This document shows positions 18,214-28,006 of a DNA stretch of 64,000 nt, one piece after another. The DNA is from Clostridia bacterium (GTDB lineage Bacteria > Bacillota > Clostridia > Lachnospirales > Anaerotignaceae), in assembly GCA_910575055.1 (NCBI GenBank), contig CAJTDC010000012.1, forward strand, positions 1 to 64,000, given 5' to 3'. Under the pieces are notes generated by a model, which saw only the letters and a list, made by a program, of their open reading frames with translations, did not search any database and had not been told where the DNA came from. The position numbers and the translations under genes were made by a program. The first letter of the stretch is position 1; the number at the start of each line of letters is the position of its first letter.

Positions 18214-18588
18214 TTATTCACCAGATTTCCTTGTTTCTCTCTCTTTTGCAACTTGTTCCATAAGCTGGTTCATATGAATAGCATATTCTGTACTTTCATC
18301 TAATTTAAACTGCAATTCTGGTGTAAAACGCAAATTTATTCTCTCTGCTACTAAATGTCTTATAAAACCGCCTGCATTTTTTAATCCCTTCATAACATTT
18401 TGTTTTTCTTCTTCATTTCCTAATACAGACACAAATACTTTACAATATTTTAAATCTGCAGTAGTATCTACTCGTATTACACTTGTCATAGCATTAATAC
18501 GAGGGTCTTTTACTTCAAAACGTATTATTTGTGAAAGTTCTTTCATAATTTCATCATTAATACGAGAAATTCTATTATTGTTTTTCAT
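18214..18588 (-). CDS. rbfA: Ribosome-binding factor A
   Basis: A KH-like 30S maturation factor of 124 aa. The opening RISRINDEIMKELSQIIR and the DPRI segment are typical. It lies 15 nt after infB and 2 nt ahead of the DHH gene. Confidence 0.95.
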   Translation of the reverse strand: MKNNNRISRINDEIMKELSQIIRFEVKDPRINAMTSVIRVDTTADLKYCKVFVSVLGNEEEKQNVMKGLKNAGGFIRHLVAERINLRFTPELQFKLDESTEYAIHMNQLMEQVAKERETRKSGE

Positions 18589-18603
18589 ATTTTTTCTCCT
18601 ATA

Positions 18604-20700
18604 TTATCTTGGTACTTCTACCATTTTAAAGGCTTCTACAAAGTCGCCTACTTTAATATCATTAAATTTTTTAAATACAAGACCACATTCATAGCCCGCA
18701 GCTACTTCTTTTACATCATCTTTAAAACGTTTCAAACTTTCCAGTTCTCCCTCAAATATTACAATACCATCTCTTGTAATTCTAGCTTGACAATTTCTCT
18801 CGAATTTTCCATCTAATACATAACTTCCTGCGATATTTCCTACACCAGAAGCTTTAAAAAGCTGACGAATTTCTGCGTGTCCTAGCACTTTCTCTTCATA
18901 TACTGGGTCAAGCATACCTTTCATAGCCGCTGTAATATCTTCAATAGCATTGTAAATTACTCTATAAAGGCGAACATCAACTTTTTCTTCATCTGCAAAT
19001 AATTTTGCAGCAGGTTCTGGACGTACATTAAAACCGATAATAATAGCATTTGATGCAGACGCAAGCATAACATCAGACTCTGTAATCGTACCTACACCAC
19101 CATGAATAATGCGAATACGTACTTCTTCATTGGAAAGTCTTTCTAAACTTTGACGTACTGCCTCAACAGAGCCTTGTACATCTGCTTTTACTACAACATT
19201 CAAATCTTTTACATTTCCAGATTGTATTTGTGTAAATAAATCATCAAGAGATACTTTTTGTGGAGTATCTTTTATTAAATTTTCTCTATTTTTTGCAACA
19301 ACACTTTCTGCAACTTGTCTAGCTTGTTTTTCATTTTCTGCTACATAAAAAGTGTCGCCTGCTGTAGGCACTTCTGAAAGTCCTAAAATTTCTACAGGTG
19401 TAGAAGGACCTGCTTTTTTTACACGTCTACCCTTATCATCTGTCATTGCTCTAATTTTACCATAAGCACTACCTGCTACAATAGGGTCACCTACATGTAA
19501 TGTACCATTTTGTACTAATACTGTAGCAACAGAACCTCTACCTTTATCAAGTTGTGCTTCTACAATAGCACCTCTTGCTTTTTTATTAGGATTTGCTTTT
19601 AATTCTTTCATTTCTGCTACCAATGTAATCATTTCTAAAAGCTGGTCAATACCTTCTTTATTTACCGCAGAAACTGGAACACAAATTGTTTCTCCACCCC
19701 AATCTTCTGCCAAAAGACCATATTCCGTCAATTCTTGTTTTACTCTGTCTGGATTTGCAGATGGTTTATCCATTTTATTGATAGCAACAATAATATCTAC
19801 ACCTGCCGCTTTCGCATGGTTAATCGCTTCTATTGTTTGGGGCATAACACCATCATCTGCTGCTACAACTAATACAGCAATGTCTGTAATTTGTGCTCCT
19901 CTCATTCTCATAGCAGTAAATGCTTCGTGGCCTGGTGTATCCAAAAAAGTAATTGGTTTTCCATCAATTTGTACTGTGTAAGCACCTATGTGCTGCGTAA
20001 TACCGCCTGCTTCATTGCTTGTCACACTACTGTGACGAATAGAGTCTAAAAGAGAAGTTTTACCATGGTCAACGTGTCCCATAACAACTACAACAGGAGG
20101 TCTTTCTTTTAAATCTCTTTCGTCGTCTTCTTCCTCTTGTCCGAACACCTCTTGCATAATATCTTTTTCTTCTTCTTTTTCTAATATGATGTCAAATTCT
20201 TCAGCAATAGCAACTGCCATATCAAATTCAATATTTTGGTTAATAGCTGCCATAATTCCCTTTTTCATAAGAGATTTTACAATTTCTGACGCATTTTTAC
20301 CAAGCACTTCCGCAAGTTCTTTTACCGTAGGGTTTTCGTTGATATATTTTACTGCTACGTCTTCTTCCTCTGTATTTTCTTCTTCTGCAATTTGTTTTTC
20401 TTCTGCTTTAGAAAAATCTTGTTTAGGATTTTTTTCTTTTTTATGTTTCCCTTTTTTATTATTTTGATACTCTTGTTTGTTTTGTTCTGTTTTTTGTTCT
20501 TCTATTGTTTTTTCCTGTGCTATAATAGTATTTTGATTTTGTTTTAATCCAAATACTTCCATAACAACTGCTGCATCTTCTTCTTTTAAACCGCTCATAT
20601 GGCTTTTTACTTCAATACCTAGTTCTTTCAATTTTTCAATTAATTCTTTGTTTTCTATTTTTAACATTTTTGCAAGCTCATAAATTCTAATATTAGGCAT
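18604..20700 (-). CDS. infB: Translation initiation factor IF-2
   Basis: Recruits fMet-tRNA to the 30S subunit. The protein is 698 aa, with an IF2N domain at the start, a charged lysine/glutamate-rich linker (about residues 60-115), a second IF2N domain, a GTPase domain with GHVDHGKTS and DTPGHEAF motifs near residue 210-260, and C-terminal domains II-IV. The linker is short compared with enterobacterial IF-2, as usual in Firmicutes. Confidence 0.97.
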   Translation of the reverse strand: MPNIRIYELAKMLKIENKELIEKLKELGIEVKSHMSGLKEEDAAVVMEVFGLKQNQNTIIAQEKTIEEQKTEQNKQEYQNNKKGKHKKEKNPKQDFSKAEEKQIAEEENTEEEDVAVKYINENPTVKELAEVLGKNASEIVKSLMKKGIMAAINQNIEFDMAVAIAEEFDIILEKEEEKDIMQEVFGQEEEDDERDLKERPPVVVVMGHVDHGKTSLLDSIRHSSVTSNEAGGITQHIGAYTVQIDGKPITFLDTPGHEAFTAMRMRGAQITDIAVLVVAADDGVMPQTIEAINHAKAAGVDIIVAINKMDKPSANPDRVKQELTEYGLLAEDWGGETICVPVSAVNKEGIDQLLEMITLVAEMKELKANPNKKARGAIVEAQLDKGRGSVATVLVQNGTLHVGDPIVAGSAYGKIRAMTDDKGRRVKKAGPSTPVEILGLSEVPTAGDTFYVAENEKQARQVAESVVAKNRENLIKDTPQKVSLDDLFTQIQSGNVKDLNVVVKADVQGSVEAVRQSLERLSNEEVRIRIIHGGVGTITESDVMLASASNAIIIGFNVRPEPAAKLFADEEKVDVRLYRVIYNAIEDITAAMKGMLDPVYEEKVLGHAEIRQLFKASGVGNIAGSYVLDGKFERNCQARITRDGIVIFEGELESLKRFKDDVKEVAAGYECGLVFKKFNDIKVGDFVEAFKMVEVPR

Positions 20701-20719
20701 TGCTCCACCTCCAATAATT

Positions 20720-21019
20720 TTATTGTGCTATTTTCTGTAATATACTTTTTGCAAATCCTTCTTCTGTTATTGCTAATATAGCTCTGCTATCCTTTCCTAA
20801 TGCAGTACCAATTCTTTCTTTAGAACCTAATACAAAAATCGGAATGTGATAATAAGCAGCACTATTTTGAAATTTTTTTTTGGTATTTGCTGAGGCATCT
20901 TCTGCCAATAAAAGTAATTTTGCTGTTTTATTTTTAATGGCTAATTCACAACCAACTTCACCAGAAACTACTTTTCCTGCCTTTTGACAAAGTCCCAAAA
21001 GAGAATATATTTTATCCAT
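20720..21019 (-). CDS. L7Ae/L30e-family RNA-binding protein (YlxQ-like)
   Basis: A 99-residue protein with the L7Ae/L30e fold pattern ([17 protein letters not shown] near the start, LLLAEDAS in the middle). Family members bind kink-turn RNA. The start overlaps the end of rnpM by 8 nt, and it precedes infB, the standard location of ylxQ. Confidence 0.9.
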   Translation of the reverse strand: MDKIYSLLGLCQKAGKVVSGEVGCELAIKNKTAKLLLLAEDASANTKKKFQNSAAYYHIPIFVLGSKERIGTALGKDSRAILAITEEGFAKSILQKIAQ

Positions 21020-21290
21020 TTTTTATCTCACCACGTAATTGCTCTGCTAATTGTTCGTATACTTCTTTAGGTACAGCTTTTTTAAAAGACTTATCTAATC
21101 CCTTTAATTTTTGTGCTTTTTCTAAACACTCTATATTAGGACAGATATATGCACCACGTCCTGGTTTTTTTCCTGTTGCATCTAGAAAAAATTCTCCGTC
21201 CTCATTGTGTACAATACGTATCATTTCTTTTTTATTTTTCATTTCTTGGCATCCAGTACATTTTCTCAATGGGATTTTTCTTTGTTTCAC
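21012..21290 (-). CDS. rnpM: RNase P modulator RnpM (YlxR, DUF448)
   Basis: A 92-residue YlxR-family protein with the RKCTGCQEMKNKKEMIRIV motif and a GRGAYICP segment. It sits between nusA and the L7Ae gene, the conserved ylxR position. In B. subtilis YlxR (renamed RnpM) binds RNase P RNA; I use that name on family and context. Confidence 0.9.
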   Translation of the reverse strand: MKQRKIPLRKCTGCQEMKNKKEMIRIVHNEDGEFFLDATGKKPGRGAYICPNIECLEKAQKLKGLDKSFKKAVPKEVYEQLAEQLRGEIKNG

Positions 21291-21346
21291 AAATAAAACC
21301 TCCTTTTATGCTTTTTAGAAAGAAAGCTTTTCAAAGAATTTTATAA

Positions 21347-22594
21347 TCATTCTATCATTTCATCAAATTGTTCTGATATATTATTTTCTATCTCTTCAGA
21401 TATTTCCTCTATTTCTTGTTTTTCTTCTGGTTCTTCTAAATCGGCAAAAGCCTCTTGACACAAACGTAACATTCTTTCTTGTTCACTTTCTGTTTCATTC
21501 TCTTGCTTATTTTCCACTAAATTCATATGAATTTCGTCATATTCTAAAAAGTTTGTTTCTTTTGCTTGTGTTTCACTTTTAATATCAATTCTCCAACCTG
21601 TTAATTTTGCTGAAAGCCTTGCATTTTGTCCTTCTTTTCCTATTGCAAGAGAAAGCTGATGGTCAGGCACTACAATTTTTGCACTTTGTTCTTGCTCATT
21701 TATGGAAACAGCTACTACTTTAGAAGGGCTTAATGCTGCTGCAATAAATTCTTTAGGGTCTTCACTCCAGTTAATTACATCTATTTTTTCGCCATGTAAT
21801 TCATTTACAATAACATTTACTCTATAACCATTTTGCCCTACACAAGCTCCCAAAGCATCTACATTTTTATCTTTGGTATAAACTGCAATTTTTGTTCTAG
21901 AACCTGCTTCTCTAGCAATACTTTTTATTTCTACTGTTCCATCATATACTTCTGGCACCTCCTGCTCAAAAAGTCTTTTTACTAATTCTGGGTGTGTTCT
22001 GGAAACATAAATTTGAGGGCCTTTTGTACTTTGCTTTACTTCTAATACATAAACTTTTATTCTATCCATAAAATTATATTCTTCAAAAGGAATTTGTTCA
22101 TTTGGTGTTAATATCGCATCAATTTTTCCTAACTGTACAATGACATTTTTTCTTTCTCGCCTTTGCACAATACCTGTCATAATGTCTTTTTCTTTTGTAA
22201 TATATTGATTATAAAGTATTTCTCTTTCTGCTTCTCTAAACTTTTGTACTACCACTTGTTTTGCAGTTTGTGCTGAAATTCTGCCAAAATTCTTTGGTGT
22301 TACTTCAATATCAATAATATCGCCTATAATAAAATAAGGATTAATATTTCTTGCATCTTCTAAAGAAATTTGAAGCATTTTATCTTCTACTTCTTCTACT
22401 ACTTCCTTCTGTGCATAACAAGCAACATCTCCTGTTTCACGATTTATTACTACTTTTATATTTTGACTTGTACCAAAATTCTTTTTACAAGCTGATACAA
22501 GAGAAGTTTCGATTGCTTCAAATATCACTTCTTTATCAATGCCTTTTTCCTTTTCAATTTGGTTTAACGCATTTATAAATTCTACTCTATCCAT
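21347..22594 (-). CDS. nusA: Transcription termination/antitermination factor NusA
   Basis: NusA (415 aa) has an N-terminal RNA-polymerase-binding domain, an S1 domain (about residues 135-200), and two KH domains with the GQNGYRVNVI and GKEGQNARLSAKLTGW signatures. An acidic C-terminal tail of about 50 residues replaces the extra AR repeats of enterobacterial NusA. It follows rimP in the operon it heads in most bacteria. Confidence 0.97.
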   Translation of the reverse strand: MDRVEFINALNQIEKEKGIDKEVIFEAIETSLVSACKKNFGTSQNIKVVINRETGDVACYAQKEVVEEVEDKMLQISLEDARNINPYFIIGDIIDIEVTPKNFGRISAQTAKQVVVQKFREAEREILYNQYITKEKDIMTGIVQRRERKNVIVQLGKIDAILTPNEQIPFEEYNFMDRIKVYVLEVKQSTKGPQIYVSRTHPELVKRLFEQEVPEVYDGTVEIKSIAREAGSRTKIAVYTKDKNVDALGACVGQNGYRVNVIVNELHGEKIDVINWSEDPKEFIAAALSPSKVVAVSINEQEQSAKIVVPDHQLSLAIGKEGQNARLSAKLTGWRIDIKSETQAKETNFLEYDEIHMNLVENKQENETESEQERMLRLCQEAFADLEEPEEKQEIEEISEEIENNISEQFDEMIE

Positions 22595-22665
22595 TTTTTT
22601 AATTTCTCCTTTTTACACTATTTGTATTTTTGTATTTCAAAAATACATTACTAACGGACAGTAAA

Positions 22666-23133
22666 CTAAAATATGACTGCTAAACGAACACTTGCCGTTT
22701 CTTTTTGTATAAATTGTATTTCCTTTCCATCTTGTTGTATTATGGTAATAACACCATCATTAAATTGTTTCAATTCTCCTTGGTATTCTTTTTTTCCTTC
22801 TATTGGTTTATACAATTTTATATCAATAATTTCTCCAATATATTTTTCAAAATGCTCTGTTTTTTTTAATGGTCTATCAATACCTGGAGAACTTACTTCT
22901 AATATATAAGCCTGCTCAATAGGGTCTGCTTCATCTAATTTTTTCTCTAAAATACGACTCACAATTTCACAGTCTTCAATAGTGACACCACCATCTTTAT
23001 CAATATATACTCTTAAATACCAATTAGGCCCTTCTTTTACAAATTCTAAATCTGCTAATTCTAATGCTTTATCTGCTAAAATAGGTTCTACTATTGTTAA
23101 GACTTTTTTTTCTGTATTACTTTGCTTTGCCAC
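22666..23133 (-). CDS. rimP: Ribosome maturation factor RimP
   Basis: First gene of the operon. RimP (155 aa) assists 30S assembly. The segments RVYIDKDGGVTIEDCE and LEVSSPGIDRPL are diagnostic. The start codon is GTG at 23131-23133, with a GAGGTGAG site about 6 nt upstream. Confidence 0.95.
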   Translation of the reverse strand: MAKQSNTEKKVLTIVEPILADKALELADLEFVKEGPNWYLRVYIDKDGGVTIEDCEIVSRILEKKLDEADPIEQAYILEVSSPGIDRPLKKTEHFEKYIGEIIDIKLYKPIEGKKEYQGELKQFNDGVITIIQQDGKEIQFIQKETASVRLAVIF

Positions 23134-23156
23134 AAACTCACCTCATAACAAAATTT

Positions 23157-23180
23157 AAGAGTGGGTTTTCACCCACTCTT
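23157..23180 (-). promoter_or_regulatory. GAAA-capped hairpin in the rimP operon leader
   Basis: A perfect 10-bp stem (AAGAGTGGGT) closes a GAAA tetraloop in the minus-strand transcript, between the promoter at 23211-23239 and the rimP ribosome binding site. A weak U tract (AAATTTTG) follows. It could act as an attenuator or as an mRNA-protecting or NusA-responsive element for the operon, or as the terminator of purB. Confidence 0.6.
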
Positions 23181-23210
23181 TTGATATAAAAATCTATTGA
23201 TACTGCTTTT

Positions 23211-23239
23211 AGTATAGCACCTTATATTATTAAATGCAA
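23211..23239 (-). promoter_or_regulatory. Promoter of the rimP-nusA-infB operon
   Basis: On the minus strand TTGCAT (23234-23239) and TATACT (23211-23216) are 17 bp apart. The predicted start of transcription leaves a leader of about 70 nt that includes the hairpin at 23157-23180. Confidence 0.75.
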
Positions 23240-23294
23240 GAAATATTTACAAAAATATTTACAGTACTACTAACTACTTTTTTGAGTAACGATA

Positions 23295-24728
23295 TTACAC
23301 TCTAACTTCCTCTCCTTCTTCTTCTAAAAACTGTTTATTTTGTTCTAATACAGGCTGCACAAAATTTTTTATATAATCTTCTGTTTGTTCTGGTGCGATG
23401 CCAACAAAGTTTTCAGGTATCATAATGGCTTCTAATTCTTCCATAGTCAGCCCAAACATAGTATCATTTGCAATTCTTTGTAATAAATCGTTTTGTTTTC
23501 CTTCCATTTTAACTACTTTTCCTGCTTCCATAGAATGTACTCTAATTCTTTCGTGTAATTCTTGTCTATTTCCGCCTTTTTTTACAGCATCCATCATAAT
23601 GTTTTCTGTTGCCATAAATGGTAGTTCATCATTAAGATGTTTTCTAATTACTTTAGGATATACTACCAAACCATCTACTACATTCCTATACAATGTTAAT
23701 ATGGCATCTACACATAAAAATGCTTCTGGTACACTAATTCTCTTATTTGCAGAGTCGTCTAATGTTCTCTCAAACCACTGTATGGAAGATGTCATTGCAG
23801 GATTGATAGCATCTGCAATGACATATCTTGCAAGAGAGCCTATTCTTTCAGAACGCATAGGATTTCTCTTATATGCCATAGCAGAAGAACCAATTTGGCT
23901 TTTTTCAAAAGGTTCTTCAATTTCTTTTAAATGTTGTAAAAGCCTAATATCATTACTAAATTTAAAAGCACTTTGTGCAATAGACGAAAGCACATTTAAT
24001 ATTTGAGCATCTAATTTTCTAGGATAAGTTTGTCCTGAAACTTTAAAATAATTTGTATATCCCATTTTATTGGCAATGATATCATCTAATTTTTTGACTT
24101 TTTGTTTATCTCCATCAAATAATTCCAAAAAACTAGCCTGTGTACCTGTTGTACCTTTTGAGCCTAACAATTTTGCTTTACTAATTTGAAATTCTATATC
24201 CTCTAAATCCATCATTAAATCTTGCAGCCAAAGTGTTGCTCTTTTTCCTACTGTTGTAGTTTGTGCTGGCTGAAAATGTGTAAAACCCAATGTTGGCATA
24301 TCTTTATATTCTAATGCAAATTTTGAAAGCTCATTTATAACATTCAACAATTTCTTTCTAATGAGTTTCATTGCTTCTGTCATAATAATAATGTCTGTGT
24401 TATCTCCAACATAACAGCTTGTTGCACCCAAATGAATAATTGCCTCTGCTTTTGGAGCTTGTTTTCCAAAAGCATATACGTGGCTCATAACATCGTGACG
24501 CACCTCTTTTTCTCTTGCTTCTGCTACTTCATAGTTAATGTCATATTGATGTGCTTTCATTTCCTCAATTTGTTCTTCTGTAATAGCAAGTCCTAGTTCT
24601 TTTTCTGCTTCTGCTAAAGCAATCCACAATTTTCTCCACGTTTGAAATTTAAACTCTTGTGAAAATAAGTGGGACATTTCTTTACTTGCATATCTTGTAT
24701 TTAATGGAGATTGATATTGTTGTTTCAT
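23295..24728 (-). CDS. purB: Adenylosuccinate lyase
   Basis: Cleaves SAICAR to AICAR and adenylosuccinate to AMP. The 477-residue protein has the fumarase/aspartase superfamily signature GSSAMAYKRNPMRSE with its catalytic serine, and the THFQPAQ histidine region. The start is the ATG at 24726-24728 with an AAAGGAG site; a longer reading has no site. It follows purC, with the interrupted copper-amine-oxidase-like gene between them. Confidence 0.95.
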   Translation of the reverse strand: MKQQYQSPLNTRYASKEMSHLFSQEFKFQTWRKLWIALAEAEKELGLAITEEQIEEMKAHQYDINYEVAEAREKEVRHDVMSHVYAFGKQAPKAEAIIHLGATSCYVGDNTDIIIMTEAMKLIRKKLLNVINELSKFALEYKDMPTLGFTHFQPAQTTTVGKRATLWLQDLMMDLEDIEFQISKAKLLGSKGTTGTQASFLELFDGDKQKVKKLDDIIANKMGYTNYFKVSGQTYPRKLDAQILNVLSSIAQSAFKFSNDIRLLQHLKEIEEPFEKSQIGSSAMAYKRNPMRSERIGSLARYVIADAINPAMTSSIQWFERTLDDSANKRISVPEAFLCVDAILTLYRNVVDGLVVYPKVIRKHLNDELPFMATENIMMDAVKKGGNRQELHERIRVHSMEAGKVVKMEGKQNDLLQRIANDTMFGLTMEELEAIMIPENFVGIAPEQTEDYIKNFVQPVLEQNKQFLEEEGEEVRV

Positions 24729-24759
24729 TTGTATACTCCTTTCCATATTTGAGTAATGA

Positions 24760-25311
24760 TTATACCCAGACACCAAATCTATTATTTTCTATATCATAAA
24801 AATTTTGAGAAAAACTATTTCCAAACATAACTGCAATATCCTTTAATGAAATATAAATTGTATTTTCTTTATTCACAAGAGGATATGCCAACGCTCTAGG
24901 TTCTTCTCCATTGAATGAAATTTTGCTGTCCTCTATTTATATCATACTACATCTTTGTGCTATATGACATTCTATTTGTTTTGTATTTTCATACCATATC
25001 AAATCACATACGGTTAATTTATATTTCTTTTCTGCCTTTTGAATAACATCAAACAAATCTCTTAAAGGTACCATTATCATACCATCTTCTAATACATAAG
25101 GACAATGGCTTACTTGAAATGCTTCTCCTTCTATATAAAACAAATCGCTTTTTGCTTCAAATGACAAAAATTTAGGAAAATATATAGTATCACTGTCTTC
25201 TTCAGCAGTAGCATTTAATATAGTACATTGTGTTTCATTTGCATAACAAGGTATCGTAAAAACTACCAAAGACAATAAAACAGCAGCTACTTTTTTATTT
25301 ATAAATATCAT
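24760..25311 (-). pseudogene. Exported copper-amine-oxidase-N-domain-like protein, interrupted by an in-frame TAA
   Basis: Translation from the ATG at 25309-25311 gives a signal peptide (residues 1 to about 24) and a segment with the DGMIMVPLRDLFDVI pattern of the copper amine oxidase N-terminal-like (Cu_amine_oxidN1) repeat, then stops at TAA 24937-24939 after 124 residues. The same frame continues without change for another 58 codons, to TAA 24760-24762. That part contains a second repeat-like unit (SFNGEEPRALAYPLVNKENTIYISLKDIA). The two pieces are in one frame, so a single base change to a stop explains it better than a frameshift. The gene has a poor ribosome binding site and begins 4 nt after purC. 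The truncated product may still be exported, but I treat it as a broken gene. Confidence 0.65.
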
Positions 25312-25315
25312 ATTT

Positions 25316-26023
25316 TTATTTTGATGTAATCCTTTTCCAAACTTCCTCATAGGCTTCTTCTACACCGCCCAAATCTCTACGAAATCTATCTTTATCTAAT
25401 TTTTGTTTTGTATTTGCGTCCCAAAGGCGACAGGTATCAGGAGAAACCTCATCAGCAAGTATTATTTTATCACCATATTTACCAAATTCTATTTTAAAAT
25501 CTACTAATATAATATCTCTTTCTATAAAGAATTTTTTCATCAATTCATTTATTTTTAATGCACTTTCAGAAATTGTTTTTAATTCTTGTTCTGTTGCAAT
25601 GCCAATTGCTGTAATTTGCATATTATTTATCATAGGGTCACCTAAATCATCATTTTTATAAGAAAACTCTAATACAGCATTTTTTAATGGTGTACCTTCT
25701 TCTACCCCAAATTTTTTAGAAAAGCTGCCTGCTGCAATATTTCTTACAATAACCTCTAATGGTACAATTTTTACTTTTTTTACAAGTGTTTCTCTATCAC
25801 TAATTTCTTTTACAAAATGATTTTCAACACCATTTTCTGCTAAATATTGAAATACAATATTTGTCATTTTATTATTGATAACACCTTTTCCTGCAATAGA
25901 ACCTTTTTTCAATCCATTAAATGCAGTTGCATCGTCTTTGTAATCTACAATATACAAATTTTCATCTTCTGTTTTGTACACTTTTTTTGCTTTTCCTTCA
26001 TAAAGCATTTCTAATTTTTTCAT
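25316..26023 (-). CDS. purC: SAICAR synthetase
   Basis: Joins CAIR and aspartate in purine synthesis (235 aa). LYEGKAKKVY at the start, and DFKIEFG and DEVSPDTCR further on, are the family signatures. Together with purB downstream it supplies two steps of IMP synthesis; the other pur genes are not in this window. Confidence 0.96.
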   Translation of the reverse strand: MKKLEMLYEGKAKKVYKTEDENLYIVDYKDDATAFNGLKKGSIAGKGVINNKMTNIVFQYLAENGVENHFVKEISDRETLVKKVKIVPLEVIVRNIAAGSFSKKFGVEEGTPLKNAVLEFSYKNDDLGDPMINNMQITAIGIATEQELKTISESALKINELMKKFFIERDIILVDFKIEFGKYGDKIILADEVSPDTCRLWDANTKQKLDKDRFRRDLGGVEEAYEEVWKRITSK

Positions 26024-26079
26024 ACCATTCTCCCCTTTGCAGTTATATTACAAAATTTTCTATTTTATACTACCACAAC

Positions 26080-26140
26080 AAAAAAAAAACCGCAATACTC
26101 TCAAAAATTCTTTACAGGGCAATTTATTTTTTCTATTGCG
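26080..26140 (-). terminator. Terminator overlapping the end of cobC
   Basis: CGCAATA (26091-26097 on the plus strand) pairs with TATTGCG (26134-26140) across a 36-nt loop, and on the minus strand the stem is followed directly by G and ten T. The upstream arm lies inside the cobC coding sequence. Confidence 0.5.
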
Positions 26141-26706
26141 ATATGTCCTTTTGTCACAGACACAAGAGAATAGGTTTCTTGCTCCAAAAAAAACTTCCAA
26201 AAACCGTCATATCCTGCCCCTGTTAAAACACAAAGCATAACACTCATAACACCATTATGTGTTACTAAAAGCACTGTTTCTTCCTCTGCCGTTTCTTTTA
26301 TTACTTGTTCCAATGCTTTTCTAATTCTTTCATAAAATGCAAAAAATGCCTCTCCCTCAGGTATACAAAAATTTTTCCAATCTTTTCCCCATTGTTCAAA
26401 GGCTTCTGGATATTCTTGTTGTAATATTTTATAATGTTTTCCTTCCCAAAGTCCGAAATTTAACTCTCGAAATTCTTTTCTTTTATCTAATACGATATTT
26501 TTTCCTTTTGTAATAATTTCTGCTGTTTCTACAGAACGTTTTAAATCACTTGTAATTACTTTATCACACACCACATTTTTAAAAAATCCATATAATGTCT
26601 GTGCTTGTTTTATTCCTATTTCATTAATAGGACAATCTGTCCAACCATAATATAGCTTTTCTTTATTCATATCTGTTTGTCCGTGACGTACTAAATATAA
26701 TTTCAT
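26101..26706 (-). CDS. cobC: Histidine phosphatase, probable alpha-ribazole phosphatase
   Basis: A phosphoglycerate-mutase-like histidine phosphatase of 201 aa. The catalytic RHG motif (LVRHGQT, residues 6-12) is present, along with the FRELNFGLWEG acid region and a second histidine in THNGV. Because it ends a cobT-cobU-cobS operon, with its start overlapping the cobS stop by 4 nt, it is most likely CobC, which removes the 5' phosphate of alpha-ribazole or of cobalamin phosphate. By sequence alone another sugar phosphatase of this family would be possible. Confidence 0.85.
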   Translation of the reverse strand: MKLYLVRHGQTDMNKEKLYYGWTDCPINEIGIKQAQTLYGFFKNVVCDKVITSDLKRSVETAEIITKGKNIVLDKRKEFRELNFGLWEGKHYKILQQEYPEAFEQWGKDWKNFCIPEGEAFFAFYERIRKALEQVIKETAEEETVLLVTHNGVMSVMLCVLTGAGYDGFWKFFLEQETYSLVSVTKGHIAIEKINCPVKNF

Positions 26707-27461
26707 ACTATTCCCCCTTGTAAAGTCATTACTGCTAAAAATACGATTTCTGAAAGTTCATAACCAGCTCCTAATGTATCGCCTGTCATACCACCAATTT
26801 TATGCTGGCAATATTCTCTAAAAAGAAAACCAAAAAGTAATACTGTTATTATAGGTAAAATACTTTTCATTTGTAAAAAACCTGCTAAAAGTGCTATACC
26901 TATCAAAACCGCTGCTATCATATATTTTGTATATTTTTGTGTTAAATACAAACTTCCTAAACCTGACTGTTCTTTTGCATAATTGCTTTTCATTAGTATA
27001 GGTGTTGCCATTTTGCCAGACACTGGTGCAAGTAATACCGCTAAATATCCTTCATTTTCTGCCATTGATACTAAAAATACTACTTTTAATACAATATCAA
27101 ATAATAATGCTAATGCACCATTTGTTCCTACTCTACTGTCTTTCATAATTTCAAGCATTTTTTCTTTTTTTCTTGCTGAAAAAAAACCATCACAAGTATC
27201 TGCTAAACCATCTAAATGAAATCCTCCTGTTACTATGGTTTCAGAAAGTACCGCAAAAACAGCCCCTATCAAAGGCATTTTGAAAAAAAATACCATTGCT
27301 CCATAACAAATATAATCAATCAGCCCTACCAAAAGTCCTATTAGTGTATAAAATAAAATTCCTTTTGAAAATTCCTCTTGAGGTAATATTTTATTTGAAG
27401 CAGGTACTGGCAATATTGTTAAAAAACTAACTGTACTCCAAAACAGTTGCAATAGTATCAC
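26703..27461 (-). CDS. cobS: Adenosylcobinamide-GDP ribazoletransferase (cobalamin synthase)
   Basis: An integral membrane enzyme of 252 aa that joins adenosylcobinamide-GDP to alpha-ribazole (phosphate). The conserved GGFHLDGLADTCDGFFS segment near residue 75 and MKDSRVGTNG near residue 105 identify CobS, and several hydrophobic spans fill the rest. It overlaps cobU and cobC by 4 nt at each end. Confidence 0.95.
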   Translation of the reverse strand: MILLQLFWSTVSFLTILPVPASNKILPQEEFSKGILFYTLIGLLVGLIDYICYGAMVFFFKMPLIGAVFAVLSETIVTGGFHLDGLADTCDGFFSARKKEKMLEIMKDSRVGTNGALALLFDIVLKVVFLVSMAENEGYLAVLLAPVSGKMATPILMKSNYAKEQSGLGSLYLTQKYTKYMIAAVLIGIALLAGFLQMKSILPIITVLLFGFLFREYCQHKIGGMTGDTLGAGYELSEIVFLAVMTLQGGIV

Positions 27462-28006
27462 CCCTTTATTTTCATAGGAATACCAGATACTACAAAATAT
27501 ACTTCATTTGCTTTTTTTGCTAATATCTGATTGACATTTCCCATCATATCCCTAAAATATCTGCTTAATTTATCTATTGGCACAATACCTAATCCTATCT
27601 CTCCCGTTACAATAATTATTTCACTTTTTGATATACTGCAAATTTCTGCAATTTCTTCTAATTCTTTTACTATTTTATTTTCTAATTCTATAAAATCCAT
27701 ATTTTCAATATCATCTGTTTTGTTATATTCAAATATCAAATTTGTTAAAAGCAATGTAATACAATCCAATAATATACAATTATATTTCTTTTCTGCTTCT
27801 TCTATCTTTTCTGCCAAATTGATATAACTTTCTAATGTATCCCAATGTTCTGGTCGGCGTTGTTTATGCTTCAAAATGCGATGCTCCATTTCTTCATCAG
27901 TTACTTTTGCTGTAGCAATATAAAGTACATTTCCATTTACTTTTTTTGCTAAGTCTTCTGCAAAAGCACTTTTTCCACTTTTATCACCGCCTGTTACTAA
28001 TATCAT
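27458..28006 (-). CDS. cobU: Adenosylcobinamide kinase / guanylyltransferase
   Basis: Phosphorylates cobinamide and transfers GMP to it (182 aa). It has the Walker A motif GGDKSGKS at residues 6-13, the RRPEHWDTLE histidine region, and an LLDCITLLLTNL strand. It overlaps both neighbours by 4 nt in the cob operon. Confidence 0.94.
   Translation of the reverse strand: MILVTGGDKSGKSAFAEDLAKKVNGNVLYIATAKVTDEEMEHRILKHKQRRPEHWDTLESYINLAEKIEEAEKKYNCILLDCITLLLTNLIFEYNKTDDIENMDFIELENKIVKELEEIAEICSISKSEIIIVTGEIGLGIVPIDKLSRYFRDMMGNVNQILAKKANEVYFVVSGIPMKIKG

Noticed and set aside
23398-24006. 202-codon open frame on the plus strand
   Set aside because: It lies wholly inside purB in the opposite direction, has no ribosome binding site, and its composition is that of a reversed coding sequence.
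24937-24939. Programmed stop-codon read-through or recoding
   Set aside because: No selenocysteine or pyrrolysine context (the codon is TAA), no downstream structure seen, and no similar case in the window; a simple nonsense change is enough.
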